Below, in pieces: positions 1 to 8,944 of a DNA stretch of 64,000 nucleotides. Each line of letters starts with the position of its first letter. Positions within the stretch are counted from its first letter, which is position 1. The translations under genes were made by a program, and so were the position numbers. The DNA comes from JAENVU01 sp963801105. GTDB lineage: Bacteria; Actinomycetota; Acidimicrobiia; IMCC26256; JAENVU01. The notes beneath the pieces were generated by a model. It saw nothing but the letters and a program-made list of their open reading frames with translations. It did not search any database and had not been told where the DNA came from. The DNA lies in the NCBI GenBank assembly GCA_963801105.1, contig CAWDDH010000003.1, positions 1,364,001 to 1,428,000 of the forward strand, in the 5' to 3' direction.

Positions 1-2157
1 TTCGGGCTCGTCACGAGTGGCCAGAGCTTCGTGCCCAGCGCGGCGACCGAGCAGCTCGTGACCGACCAGGTGCAGCTCATCATCGACACGTACGGTGCCA
101 AGGGTCGCGAGATGATCGCCGACATGCAGGCCGAGGCCGACGGCATCACCGCCTACTACCAGGCCCACAACATCGACCAGCCGCCGGCGACGGTCAACGA
201 CGTGATCGCGGTGACCGCGTTCATCGGCTCGATCTTCGGCGCGGGTGGCGGCGCCGAGGCGTCGAACGCCGAGTTCCTCTCGAAGCTCCAGGCCGGGCTC
301 GGTCCCGACACCGGGCGCAAGGCGTGGGAGGACGCCATGCTGTTCGACGATCCGGAGGCACCCACGACCATCCGTCAGCGCTTCGACTACGGCCCGCTGA
401 CCGGTGGTCCCGTGACCGGCGCAGCCGTGATCGACGCCGGATCGGTCCGCTCGCTCGACCCTCGGGTGCCGGCATCGGTGTCCAGCCCGCCGGGGGCGAG
501 CACCACGAGCACCGCCACGCTCGGAGCGTCGGCGCTGATGACCGCGGCGAGCACCACCTCCACCGCCGGGGACCCACCGACCTACCCCGCGGCCGGTCCG
601 GTGCCCGAGCACCAGGCCTCGAACTTCCTCGTGGTGGACCCGAGCCGCTCCGCGACCGGCAACACCCTGGCGGTCATGGGGCCCCAGCTCGGCTACTACT
701 ACCCAGAGATCGTCCAGCAGATCCATCTGACGGGCCCGGGGATCGACGCCCAGGGTGTGGGTGTCCCCGCCGCGATGATGTACCTCCTCATCGGGCGCAC
801 CCACGACTACGCATGGAGCCTGACGTCGGCGAACCACGACGTCCGTGACGTCTTCGCCGAGCAGCTCTGCAACCCGGACGGCAGCGTGCCGAGCCTGGTC
901 TCGGACCACTACCTGTTCGACGGCGTCTGCCGCCCGTTCGACACCTTCGACGCGGGCACGCTCAACGGCACGCCGATCCGCTACCCGGTGTCGGTGCACG
1001 GGCCGGTCATCGGCACGGCGACCTCCAACGGCGCACCCGTCGCGCTGGCGCGCAAGCGCTCCACGTTCGAGCGCGACGGGCTGAACCTGGGTGCGCTGAA
1101 GGACCTCACGGAGAACAAGGCGTCCACGCCCGAGAAGTTCTTCCAGGCCGCGAACCAGTTCGGGTTCACCTTCAACTGGGCCTACGCCTCGCACACCGCC
1201 ACGGCCTACTTCTCCTCCGGCCTGCTGCCCCGCCGCGCGCCCGGCCTGGACCGCCGGCTGCCGACGGTCGGCACCGGTGGGTACGAATGGCGGGGATTCC
1301 TCAGCCAGGACGAGCACCCGCACGCCCAGGCCGGCCCCGACGGCCTCCTCCTGAACTGGAACAACCAGTCCGCGCCGGGCTTCATGCACGGTGACGACGA
1401 TCCGTACGGCTCGGTGCACCGCGTGGAGCTGTTCGACCAGTACCCGCGGCGGGTCACGCTCGCGGACGACGTCAGCGTGATGAACCGTGCCGCCACCGAG
1501 GACGTCCGCTCACCCGTGTGGCCGGTCATCAGCCAGGTGCTGCACGGCGGACCGGCCCCGAGCGCGCTCGCGGCCAAGACCGTCGCGGTCCTCGACGACT
1601 GGGTCGCGCGGGACGCGCCGACGCTCGACGCCGACAACAGTGGTCAGTACGACGACGCCGGCCCCACCATCATGAGCGCCTTGTGGAATCCGGTCGCCGA
1701 CGCGGTCATGCGGCCCGTGTTCGGGGACCTCACCGGCGCCCTCGACCAGATCCGCGGTCTGGGCTCGCTCTCCGGCGAGTCCTACGTCGACAAGGACCTG
1801 CGCACCCTGCTGCACGATCCCGTGAAGGGCCCGTTCCATCTGCGCTACTGCGGCAACGGTTCGCTCGATGCGTGCCGGAGCTCGTTGTGGTCGGTGGTCG
1901 ACCAGGTCGCCGCGCAGCTCGCGGCGACCCAGGGTCCGGACCCCGCCCAGTGGCGGAGTTCGGCCCGACGGGTCGGGTTCACGCCGGGTCTGATCCCGGA
2001 CACGATGCGGGCGACGAACCGGCCGACCTTCCAGCAGGTGCTCGAGCTCACCAACCCGACATCGCGGGGCGGGCACTGCGACGACGGTCACGGCCACGAC
2101 GACCGGAGCCGGGGCCGCTCGTGCGGGTACGACCCCGATCACGGCCCGCGACGCTGA
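1..2157 (+). CDS. Penicillin acylase family protein (5' partial)
   Basis: The frame is open from base 1, so the N-terminus lies outside the window; 718 residues are visible. The autocatalytic N-terminal-nucleophile signature is present: the stretch HQASNFLVV places the likely beta-chain Ser at visible residue 207. It is followed by the family blocks NTLAVMGPQLGYYYPE and AWSLTSANHDVRDVFAEQL. The region before Ser207 would be the alpha chain plus a small-residue-rich linker removed on maturation. Known members hydrolyse amide bonds (beta-lactam side chains, acyl-homoserine lactones, peptides) outside the cytoplasm; the substrate here cannot be told. The last 30 residues are rich in His, Asp and Arg, unlike the usual tail. 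A VOC gene follows after 7 bases, so the two may be co-transcribed. Confidence 0.87.
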   Translation, partial: FGLVTSGQSFVPSAATEQLVTDQVQLIIDTYGAKGREMIADMQAEADGITAYYQAHNIDQPPATVNDVIAVTAFIGSIFGAGGGAEASNAEFLSKLQAGLGPDTGRKAWEDAMLFDDPEAPTTIRQRFDYGPLTGGPVTGAAVIDAGSVRSLDPRVPASVSSPPGASTTSTATLGASALMTAASTTSTAGDPPTYPAAGPVPEHQASNFLVVDPSRSATGNTLAVMGPQLGYYYPEIVQQIHLTGPGIDAQGVGVPAAMMYLLIGRTHDYAWSLTSANHDVRDVFAEQLCNPDGSVPSLVSDHYLFDGVCRPFDTFDAGTLNGTPIRYPVSVHGPVIGTATSNGAPVALARKRSTFERDGLNLGALKDLTENKASTPEKFFQAANQFGFTFNWAYASHTATAYFSSGLLPRRAPGLDRRLPTVGTGGYEWRGFLSQDEHPHAQAGPDGLLLNWNNQSAPGFMHGDDDPYGSVHRVELFDQYPRRVTLADDVSVMNRAATEDVRSPVWPVISQVLHGGPAPSALAAKTVAVLDDWVARDAPTLDADNSGQYDDAGPTIMSALWNPVADAVMRPVFGDLTGALDQIRGLGSLSGESYVDKDLRTLLHDPVKGPFHLRYCGNGSLDACRSSLWSVVDQVAAQLAATQGPDPAQWRSSARRVGFTPGLIPDTMRATNRPTFQQVLELTNPTSRGGHCDDGHGHDDRSRGRSCGYDPDHGPRR

Positions 2158-2164
2158 CCCGCTG

Positions 2165-2629
2165 ATGCTCACCTCCGGCTTCAACCACGTCGCGATCATC
2201 ACGCGCGACGCCGACCGGCTCCTCGACTTCTACGGTGCGGTGTTCGGGGCCGCGAAGTCGGTCGAGCTCGTCGACGGCCCTCCCGACGCGCGGTTCCGGC
2301 TGATGATCATCGATGTCGGCCCGTACGCCGAGCTCAACGTGTTCGAGATGCCCGACAACCCGGAGGTCGATCGGCAGACGCCGGGCTTCGCGCGCGGGCG
2401 GATCGATCATCTCGCGCTGCTCGCGGAGTCGATGGAGGCGTTCACCGAGATCCGGCGCCGATTGATCGAGCGTGGTGCGGCCGATGAGTTCGTCACCGAC
2501 TTCGGCAAGGTGCTCAGCGTCTTCTTCCGGGACCCCGACGGACTCGAGTGCGAGGTGTGCGTGCCGAACCCGGACTGGGTCCCCGGCGTGGTCAACCCAC
2601 CCGGCACGCCCGCGGCGCGCTTCGTCTGA
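2165..2629 (+). CDS. VOC superfamily (glyoxalase/dioxygenase-fold) protein
   Basis: This 154-residue protein has the single-domain VOC layout. It opens with FNHVAIITRDADRLLDFYGAVFGA, closely followed by a second beta-alpha-beta unit starting near RGRIDHLALLAES and ending FFRDPDGLECEV. The His of NHVA, the His of DHLAL and the Glu of LECEV sit where VOC enzymes place metal ligands, so a metal-dependent lyase, isomerase or dioxygenase role is possible. The substrate is unknown. It starts at ATG 7 bases after the acylase stop. Confidence 0.8.
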   Translation: MLTSGFNHVAIITRDADRLLDFYGAVFGAAKSVELVDGPPDARFRLMIIDVGPYAELNVFEMPDNPEVDRQTPGFARGRIDHLALLAESMEAFTEIRRRLIERGAADEFVTDFGKVLSVFFRDPDGLECEVCVPNPDWVPGVVNPPGTPAARFV

Positions 2630-2652
2630 GCCGGCGTCGCGGCCCCACCGCG

Positions 2653-3066
2653 TCAGCGGATGAGGCCGAGGCCCTCCTGGCAGTGGGGGCCGCCCCAGTG
2701 CTCGACGATCTTGCCGTCGCGGATGCGCAGGATGGCGGTGCCGTTGATCTCGACCGGCTCGCCCGACGGTGGGACGTCGTAGAACGCGGCGCCCGTGTGC
2801 GTGCCCTGCACGGTCCAGTTCGACACGACGAGGTCGTCCTGCTCGATGAGCAGGTTCACGAGGAACTGCATGTCCGGGAACGCGTGCTTGGCCTGCTGCC
2901 ACCACTCCTGCTCCTGGCCCCGGACGTCGCTCCCGACCCGGTCGGGGGCGACCCGCTCGGTGACGTGGCTCACGAAGTCCTCGGACCAGAACTCGAAGAC
3001 GGCATCGCCGTCGCCGGACTCCATCGCGGCGCTGTAGGCGCCGAGCAGGCGCAGGTGATCCGACAT
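2653..3066 (-). CDS. SnoaL-like/ester-cyclase NTF2-fold protein
   Basis: From the ATG at 3066 the protein has 137 residues, a typical SnoaL-like length. A GAGGAGCT ribosome-binding site precedes this start, which is why the longer upstream frame is not used. Family features are the amphipathic opening LLGAYSAAMESGDGDAVFEFW, the central block ehWWQQAKHAFPDMQF, and the C-terminal strand VEINGTAILRIRDGKIVEHW. Such proteins form cone-shaped barrels that bind small hydrophobic ligands. Some cyclise polyketides, but most are uncharacterised. It is convergent with the VOC gene and downstream of the exporter on the same strand. Confidence 0.78.
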   Translation of the reverse strand: MSDHLRLLGAYSAAMESGDGDAVFEFWSEDFVSHVTERVAPDRVGSDVRGQEQEWWQQAKHAFPDMQFLVNLLIEQDDLVVSNWTVQGTHTGAAFYDVPPSGEPVEINGTAILRIRDGKIVEHWGGPHCQEGLGLIR

Positions 3067-3151
3067 GGCGAGCTCCTCGGTCGTGGTGCCGTGCCGGTGC
3101 ATTCTGCACGACGCCGGTGGGGCGGGTCGACGGCACCTCGGTCGACCGGTG

Positions 3152-4840
3152 CTACTGGATCGCGACGGCCTCAGCGAGCAGCTCGGCCTCGTGGGCCTGC
3201 TCGTCGCCCGCCCCGGCGGGCGCGGGGGCCGGCCCGACCGGCGGGATGAGGAACGACAGCGCCAGGCCGACGGTGACGAAGCCGGTGGCGACGAGCAGCG
3301 GCGTCCGGGCCGCGGCGGCGATGGCATCGGCGACCCGGTGCTGGAGCAACGCCAGATCGTGGACCGATGCACCGGAGGGTGGCCGGAAGGCCACGCCGCC
3401 GCGACGGATCCCGGCGAGTGCCTGGGCCTTCACCCCGGAGGGGATCCCGGCCGTCCCGCGCACCCGGTCGAGCGCATATCGGATCGTGAGCGTGCTGAGG
3501 ATCGCGCTCACGATCGCGATCCCGAGCGACGAGCCGATCATGCGCACGGTCGAGTTCGCGCCGCTCGCCGCGCCGGACTTGTCGGCCGGCACGTCGGCGA
3601 GGATCACGTTCGTGAGCTGGGAGCCGGCGAACCCGATCCCCGTCCCGAACAGTGCGAACCCGGGGAGCATGGCGAGGAACGTCACCGACGCGTGCACGAC
3701 GAGGGCGGTGACGGCGAGACCCAGCGCCTCGAACGCGAGGCCGGCGCGGACGACACCGGTGGTGCCGATGGTGCGGGTCAGGCGGCCGCCGATCTGCGCG
3801 CCGATCGCGATGAACGCGCCGGAGGGGATCAGCCAGAGGCCGGCCTGGACCGCACTGAGGTGCCGCCCGTCCTGGAGGAAGACCGAGATCACGAGCAGGA
3901 ACGCGGTCTGGCCCATCGCGAGCACGACGAGCGTCGCGAGCCCGTAGCGGAAGCCGAGCCGGCGGAGGGTGCTGAACTCGAAGAGCGGATCCCGTCGCGC
4001 GCGCTCCTTCGCGAGCTCGACCCGCACGAACACCGTGAGCAGGATCGCGGAGGCGAGGAACGCGATCGGCACGATGGCGACGGGGCGGTCGAGCGACCAC
4101 ACCGGCACGCCGAGGAGCTTCACCGACTCCAACGGGTGCCACCACCCGTAGGTGCCGCCCTCGCTGATCCCGAAGACGAGCAGGAGCATGCCGGACGCCA
4201 CGAGCAGCGCGCCGGGGACGTCGATCCGCTCACGTCGTTCCGGGCGCGGTGCTTCGCGCATGAAGATCACCGCGCCGGCGATGGCGAAGGGCACGACGAT
4301 CACGTTGATGATGAAGGCCCAACGCCACGAGTAGTACGTCGTGAGGAAACCACCGATGACCGGTCCCAGCGCGACGGCCACCCCGAGCACCGCACCCCAC
4401 GCCGCGAACGCAGTTGCACGTTCGTGCCCCTGGAAGCTGCTCGTGAGGATCCCGAGCGTGGCGGGCAGCATGAGCGAGGCTCCGATGCCCTCGACGATCG
4501 CCTCGCCGACGATGAGCATCACGACCCCGGTCGAGAGCGCGGCGACGAGCGATCCGACACCGAAGATCGCGGCGCCGATCATGAAGATGCGGCGCGCTCC
4601 GTGGATGTCGGCCAGGCGCCCACCGATGATCAGCAGGGCGGCGAAGGTGAGGCTGTAGCCGGTGATCACCCACTGCAGCCGCGGGAGCGTCGTCCTGAAG
4701 TCGCGCAGGATCGTGGGGATCGCGACGTTCAGCACGGTGCTGTCGAGCGCGGCCATGAGGACCGCGGTGAGGATGATCACGAGGGTGATCCAGCGCCGCG
4801 GGTCGGCCGAGGCCGGGACGGTGCTCGCGGGGTGGGTCAT
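3152..4840 (-). CDS. DHA2-family MFS drug exporter (EmrB/QacA type)
   Basis: This 562-residue protein has about 14 hydrophobic segments, as in the DHA2 family. The first helix carries the family motif LDSTVLNVAIPTI with Asp33. The loop between helices 2 and 3 has the MFS motif A form GGRLADIHGARR. Helix 5 holds a motif-C-like stretch, GAVLGVAVALGPVIGGFL. It should act as a proton-coupled efflux pump for lipophilic or cationic drugs in the inner membrane. The gene is divergent from a MarR regulator with only 44 bases between the start codons and a palindrome in that gap, so substrate-induced derepression is likely. A Pro/Ala/Gly-rich segment and a short tail end the protein. Confidence 0.92.
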   Translation of the reverse strand: MTHPASTVPASADPRRWITLVIILTAVLMAALDSTVLNVAIPTILRDFRTTLPRLQWVITGYSLTFAALLIIGGRLADIHGARRIFMIGAAIFGVGSLVAALSTGVVMLIVGEAIVEGIGASLMLPATLGILTSSFQGHERATAFAAWGAVLGVAVALGPVIGGFLTTYYSWRWAFIINVIVVPFAIAGAVIFMREAPRPERRERIDVPGALLVASGMLLLVFGISEGGTYGWWHPLESVKLLGVPVWSLDRPVAIVPIAFLASAILLTVFVRVELAKERARRDPLFEFSTLRRLGFRYGLATLVVLAMGQTAFLLVISVFLQDGRHLSAVQAGLWLIPSGAFIAIGAQIGGRLTRTIGTTGVVRAGLAFEALGLAVTALVVHASVTFLAMLPGFALFGTGIGFAGSQLTNVILADVPADKSGAASGANSTVRMIGSSLGIAIVSAILSTLTIRYALDRVRGTAGIPSGVKAQALAGIRRGGVAFRPPSGASVHDLALLQHRVADAIAAAARTPLLVATGFVTVGLALSFLIPPVGPAPAPAGAGDEQAHEAELLAEAVAIQ

Positions 4841-4868
4841 CGGAGACGTTCGGCGCTCGGGAGGTATT

Positions 4869-4883
4869 GCTGTATCGTACAGC
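4869..4883. promoter_or_regulatory. Palindromic operator on the marR/exporter divergent promoter
   Basis: The sequence GCTGTA-TCG-TACAGC is a perfect inverted repeat with 6-base arms and a 3-base centre, lying one base before the marR ATG. TATCGT inside it (4873-4878) sits 6 bases before that ATG, where a -10 box of a leaderless gene would lie. A protein bound here would block RNA polymerase for marR and probably for the exporter too. MarR dimers typically bind palindromes of this size. Confidence 0.65.
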
Positions 4884-4884
4884 T

Positions 4885-5355
4885 ATGTCACCGGCGGCTC
4901 TCACCGAGGACCCCGGGTCGACCGGTGTGGACGCCATGGAGACCGAGCTGGCCATGCTCACCCGCGCGCTCGAGGGGCTCGGCCGCCAGTCCGCGATCTA
5001 CCGGGACCTCGACCGCTCCGGGTACCTCCTGGCGCGCACGCTCGTGACGGACGAGCCCATGAGCATCACCGGGCTCGCGACCCGTCTCGGCCTCGACGCG
5101 ACGACCGTGACGCGCCAGGTCGGCGCGATGGAGACCGCCGGTCTCGTGCGCCGCCGCCGCGACGCGCGCGACGCCCGGGTCAGCCTCATCGAGCTCACGG
5201 CGCTCGGTCGGCGCCGCATGGAGTCCGTGCGCCGCGCGCGGGCGGATCGGATCGGGCGCCTCGTCGCCGACTGGTCCGACGCGGACGTCGCCCGCTTCGG
5301 CGCACTCCTCGGCCGGCTCAACGGAGCCATGCGCGCCGATCCGCCCGGACGCTGA
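4885..5355 (+). CDS. MarR-family transcriptional regulator
   Basis: From ATG 4885 the product is 156 residues; a TTG at 4867 would add six residues but would run through the operator, so it is not preferred. The winged-helix core is clear: MSITGLATRLGLDATTVTRQVGAME as helix-turn-helix, then AGLVRRRRDARDARVSLIELTALGRRR as the wing. The flanking helices would form the dimer interface. It very likely represses both itself and the divergent DHA2 exporter through the palindrome 1 base upstream, releasing when an exported compound or metabolite binds. Confidence 0.9.
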   Translation: MSPAALTEDPGSTGVDAMETELAMLTRALEGLGRQSAIYRDLDRSGYLLARTLVTDEPMSITGLATRLGLDATTVTRQVGAMETAGLVRRRRDARDARVSLIELTALGRRRMESVRRARADRIGRLVADWSDADVARFGALLGRLNGAMRADPPGR

Positions 5356-5440
5356 GGGCCGACCGGCGGCGGGAACGAGGAGCGCGCCGTCGCCGCCCGG
5401 CCCGGCGCCGATCCCCCCGGACACTGCGGAACGGGTCCGG

Positions 5441-6406
5441 TCAGCGGTGGGTGAAGCAGTCGGTGAGGAACCTGGTCAGGGGTGGGGTCATCACCTCGTC
5501 GCCCGGGGCGCCGATGCGACGGTTCACCTGCTCGTGGGTGAGGCCGCGCGCGTCGATCTGGGCGGCGGCGACGCCCGCGTCCCGGAGCGCCGTGAGGAAT
5601 CCGCGCTCGATGGACCGGCGCCGGGCGGTGCCGCGCACCACGCCGATCATCGGCGGGATGCCGATTCCCGGGTGGACGTTGCGCGTCGCCGAGGTTCGCG
5701 TCAGGTAGTCGGGCTGGTTGCCGAGCGCGACCTTCCACTGCTCCCGCTCCCCGTCCGGATCCGCCGCGCCGGCGCGGACCTTGTCGAAGCCCTCGGTGTC
5801 GAGTGGTGCGCCGCACGCGACGCTGTCGAGATCGAGGCCGTCGGCGCGGAGGTAGGTGGGATCGACGAGCACGTTGGCCACGATGTCGGCGCCGGCGGAG
5901 TGGCCGAGCACGGCGAGACGGCCGGGGTCGCCCCCGAAGGTCACGATGTGTCGGTGGACCCACGCGATCGCGGCGGCGACGTCCTCGTAGTGATCGGGGA
6001 AGTGCGCGCCGGTGGGATCGGCCGGATCGGTGAGGCGGTAGTTCACGCTCACGAAGACCCAGCCGCGCGTGCGTGCCCAGCGGACCTTGGGCGCGACGGC
6101 GTTGGACTTGTCGCCGGTCCGGTACCCGCCGCCGTGCACCCACATCACGACCGGCGCGTCGCACCCGCGTGCGAGAGGGAAGACGTCGAGGCTGGTGGCC
6201 GCGGCCGGGACCCCGGCGACGTGGCGGTACGCGACCGTGCGGCGGATGCCCGGCGCGCACGACGCGGCGGTTCCGGGCGCGGACACGCGTGTCGTTGACG
6301 TCGTCGTGGTGGGAGCCCCCGCGTTGCCCGATCCCGACCCACCGCAAGCTGCGAACGCGAGCACCACGGTCGCCACGAGGGCCAGGGAGCGGGCGGTCGG
6401 CTGCAC
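5441..6406 (-). CDS. Exported lipoprotein, HSL/carboxylesterase-type alpha/beta hydrolase
   Basis: The protein has 321 residues. A signal peptide ends in the lipobox LAFAAC with Cys21, followed by a Gly/Ser/Thr-rich tether, so it should be anchored outside the cytoplasmic membrane. The oxyanion motif HGGG is at 91-94 and the nucleophile elbow GHSAG puts the catalytic Ser at 170. An Asp and a His late in the chain would complete the triad. The HGGG plus GxSxG pair marks hormone-sensitive-lipase or carboxylesterase-type enzymes that cleave short esters. The substrate is not evident. It converges with the MarR gene across an 85-base spacer. Confidence 0.82.
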   Translation of the reverse strand: MQPTARSLALVATVVLAFAACGGSGSGNAGAPTTTTSTTRVSAPGTAASCAPGIRRTVAYRHVAGVPAAATSLDVFPLARGCDAPVVMWVHGGGYRTGDKSNAVAPKVRWARTRGWVFVSVNYRLTDPADPTGAHFPDHYEDVAAAIAWVHRHIVTFGGDPGRLAVLGHSAGADIVANVLVDPTYLRADGLDLDSVACGAPLDTEGFDKVRAGAADPDGEREQWKVALGNQPDYLTRTSATRNVHPGIGIPPMIGVVRGTARRRSIERGFLTALRDAGVAAAQIDARGLTHEQVNRRIGAPGDEVMTPPLTRFLTDCFTHR

Positions 6407-6451
6407 ACCGGCATCATCGCCGCGGATTGTGAGCCGACGGTGAGCCGTCGG

Positions 6452-8038
6452 TCAGGATCCGTCGATCGACGAGGTTGCGGGTCCCGCGTCGCGGCGGCGG
6501 TACCAGGTGTCCGCCCCGTGCCCCCCGACCCTCCGATAGCGCGCGTGGATGACGCGCAGGGTCCGGGGGGACCGCTCGCGCATGATGCGGGCGCTGAACC
6601 GATCGACGACCACCTCGTCGGGCCCGGCCCGGACCAGCTCGCGGGTGAGCCGGGCCCACACCTCGGCCGGGTACTGCTCGGGGGACCAGCCGTTGACGGC
6701 CACGCTCTGGCGCCGCCCGGACCGGTACAGGTCGAGCGGGTTGCCCAGCACGTACACCCCGTGCGGGGTCGGACCGACGCGGCGGAGGTGCCGGGCCCAG
6801 GCGTCGGCCGCGCGGTAGTGCGGTTCGACCTCGGCGCGGAGGGCCCGGCGATCGCCGGCCGTCAGGGCGAAGCCGTGGCGGACCACCACGCGTGTGTTGG
6901 ACTCGATCCGGAGCCCGAGCGGCGCGAGGAGCAGCAGACCACCGGCGACGAGCCCCACGCGGCGCGTGCGGTCGGTCCGTGACCAGCTCTCGACGACGGC
7001 CTCGAGCCCGTCGCCGGCGAACACGCCGACGGGCACGAGGAACATCGCGTACTGGTAGATCCACCAGTGCTGCGCCAGGAACACGGGGACCCCGAGCGCG
7101 ATCCACCATGCGAGCCCCCACGCGAAGCGGTCCCAGCCGCGCCGGATGCCGGCGACGACGCCGATCGCACCCAGCCCGAGTGGGAACGCCCACCGGGCCG
7201 TGGTGCGCGCCAGACCCCCGACGAGTCGATCGGCCGGACGGCCCGCGAGTCCCGTGGCGACCCGGGGGACGTCGAGGTAGGTCCATCGAGCCGTGGCGAG
7301 CTGCCCGTGCACTGCGAGGTACGCCACCACGAGACCCACCGGGATCGCCGCGCCGAGGAGGATCCACCCGGCGTCGTGCGCGACGCCGGGTGGCTTCCGG
7401 CGACCCGGTGGCGCTGCGGCTCCCGCCGCCACGCGGGTCGGCACGATCGCGACGAGCCACAGCGCGAGCACGATCGGCGCGAGCACGAGCTTGAACGCGA
7501 GCACGACTCCGCCGGCGAGCCCGGCGCCGAGCAGCCACGGCGCCCGACGGCGGGTCTGCGATGCGCGCGCCCCTGACCACAGCGTGACGTAGAGAGGCAC
7601 GCCGACGAGGCTCTCGATCTGCCCCAGCTGCACCGGCTCGGCCGTGGCGTAGAACGTGCCGGCGACCAAGAGCGGCACGACGCTCGCGATCCACCGATGC
7701 CGGAACCGGTCGCGCAGGGAGATCCCCAGCAGCGCCGCGAATGCGAGGAGCACGCCCAGCTCGAAGAGGTGCACGCGGACCTCGCCGTACCCGACCAGCT
7801 CACCGCCCAGGAGGTAGAATCCATAGATCCCCGGTTGCTTGACGTCCCAGAAGTCGCGGTAGAGGACGTCACCATGGGCGAGCTGGCGGGCCCCCGACGC
7901 GAACAGGGCCTGGTCGCCCGTGAAGGGCTGCACGCTGACGAGCACTCCGAGCGCGGCGATGACGAGCAGGGTCCCGACCAGGACGAGGTCGGCGCGCCCC
8001 CGCGGCTGCGACGTGTTCGCACGCATCGTCCCGAGCAT
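6452..8038 (-). CDS. Polytopic membrane protein, GT39/PMT-like glycosyltransferase
   Basis: From the ATG at 8038 the product has 528 residues; the open frame runs further upstream but is Pro/Arg/Ser-rich antisense to another gene. About ten to eleven hydrophobic helices follow the short N-terminus. After helix 1 comes QPFTGDQALFASGARQLAHG and then DFWDVKQPGIYGFY, which resembles the first periplasmic loop of GT-C enzymes, where an acidic residue and a KxPG element are typical. The C-terminal 100 residues are soluble. A role in transferring sugars from a polyprenyl-phosphate donor to a wall or surface acceptor is the best guess, but the family match is by pattern only. Confidence 0.65.
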   Translation of the reverse strand: MLGTMRANTSQPRGRADLVLVGTLLVIAALGVLVSVQPFTGDQALFASGARQLAHGDVLYRDFWDVKQPGIYGFYLLGGELVGYGEVRVHLFELGVLLAFAALLGISLRDRFRHRWIASVVPLLVAGTFYATAEPVQLGQIESLVGVPLYVTLWSGARASQTRRRAPWLLGAGLAGGVVLAFKLVLAPIVLALWLVAIVPTRVAAGAAAPPGRRKPPGVAHDAGWILLGAAIPVGLVVAYLAVHGQLATARWTYLDVPRVATGLAGRPADRLVGGLARTTARWAFPLGLGAIGVVAGIRRGWDRFAWGLAWWIALGVPVFLAQHWWIYQYAMFLVPVGVFAGDGLEAVVESWSRTDRTRRVGLVAGGLLLLAPLGLRIESNTRVVVRHGFALTAGDRRALRAEVEPHYRAADAWARHLRRVGPTPHGVYVLGNPLDLYRSGRRQSVAVNGWSPEQYPAEVWARLTRELVRAGPDEVVVDRFSARIMRERSPRTLRVIHARYRRVGGHGADTWYRRRDAGPATSSIDGS

Positions 8039-8093
8039 GCCCGTGACGGCGGGTGATGTCGATGGGCAGGATCGGAGCCCGGGTCCGGGCGAA

Positions 8094-8378
8094 CTACCGC
8101 TCTGGGAGGAGGTCGTCGCTCGCGCCGGCGAGCAGCGCGTCGAGGTCCAGCGCGGCCGGGGCCTCGGCGGGCTCCGACGCGGTGGGCGCCGGAGCATCGA
8201 CGACCTCGTCGGCGGGCTCGGCGGGCTCGGCACCGAGGAAGCCGATCCAGTCTTCGTGCCGGAGGTGACGGTTCGGGTCCCAGAACGCCGCGTCGGCGCC
8301 GGTGCCCGACGCGGCGTCGGTGTCCGGGCCTGGTGACGAGGTCATGGCACCGATATCGGCACTTCGGCGCCCGAACAT
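8094..8378 (-). CDS. Small acidic protein of unknown function
   Basis: I do not recognise this 94-residue protein. Its distinct part is the block FWDPNRHLRHEDWIGFLG in the middle; the tail is Ala/Glu/Pro/Asp-rich and acidic, ending LDLDALLAGASDDLLPER. No signal peptide or membrane segment is seen. The start is uncertain: ATG 8378 is used, ATG 8345 would drop 11 residues, and neither has a strong ribosome-binding site. It lies 55 bases before the membrane protein on the same strand and is divergent from the coiled-coil gene at 8509. Confidence 0.5.
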   Translation of the reverse strand: MFGRRSADIGAMTSSPGPDTDAASGTGADAAFWDPNRHLRHEDWIGFLGAEPAEPADEVVDAPAPTASEPAEAPAALDLDALLAGASDDLLPER

Positions 8379-8508
8379 GAAGCCCCGGCCGGCTCCCGGG
8401 GCGGCAGGCGGCGCGCCGAGGGCCCGATCGACGAGGAAGGACGGGACCTTTGCCACTACCGGCGGGTCCGGGCCCGGTGGACGCTGGTACGTGAGGAAAG
8501 GGGTTCGG

Positions 8509-8877
8509 ATGACCGATGCGACGACCACCGAGGAGACCGTCGAGGTGCTGCGGACGAAGGTCCGTGAGCTCGAGGAGCTTCTGATCCAGCTGGGCCGCGA
8601 GACCGTCGGCGCCGCGGTCGACGCCGCACGCGCCCGCATCGACACCCTGCGAGTTCGCGCGGACCTCGGAAGGATGGACGCACGCGACGAGGTGAGCGCC
8701 GAGCTCGCGGACGTCGACCAGCTGCTTCGCACCGCCGAGCAGCGCGGGGAGGGCCTCACGGCCGAGTCGTCCGACATCGGCACCGCGCTGGTCGAAGGCC
8801 TGCGCAGCGCGCGGAGCGAGATCGCGGCCGCGGTCGAGTTGGCGCGGGAGCGCTTCGCCGCCGGAGCCACCGGCTGA
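8509..8877 (+). CDS. Small helical coiled-coil protein, unknown function
   Basis: The product is 122 residues from ATG 8509, which has a GAGGAAAGGGG ribosome-binding site 6 bases upstream. The sequence is almost wholly helical with heptad-like spacing (VEVLRTKVRELEELLIQLG and later ELADVDQLLRTAEQR), and is Ala/Arg/Glu-rich without Cys or Trp. It may be an oligomeric or membrane-peripheral scaffold; no enzyme motif is present. The frame is open upstream to 8302, but that part looks like non-coding translation. Confidence 0.6.
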   Translation: MTDATTTEETVEVLRTKVRELEELLIQLGRETVGAAVDAARARIDTLRVRADLGRMDARDEVSAELADVDQLLRTAEQRGEGLTAESSDIGTALVEGLRSARSEIAAAVELARERFAAGATG

Positions 8878-8932
8878 CGCCGGGCCGGGATCGACACGGC
8901 GGGCCCAACGGGGTTCGCGTGCCGCCTGCCCC

Positions 8933-8938
8933 TACGGT
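8933..8938 (+). promoter_or_regulatory. Probable -10 box of a leaderless transcript
   Basis: TACGGT ends 6 bases before the ATG at 8945 and no ribosome-binding site is visible, so transcription probably starts at or next to the start codon. No good -35 box is seen. Confidence 0.45.
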
Positions 8939-8944
8939 GGCGCG

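Noticed and set aside
2040..2157. Frame break at the end of the penicillin-acylase gene
   Set aside because: The tail is odd (His/Asp/Arg-rich), but neither alternative frame gives a clearly better acylase C-terminus, so no correction is proposed.
3065..5047. Long plus-strand open frame of about 660 residues
   Set aside because: It is antisense to the drug exporter, rich in Arg, Asp, Glu and His with no fold pattern, and conflicts with clear exporter motifs. GC-rich third positions create such shadows.
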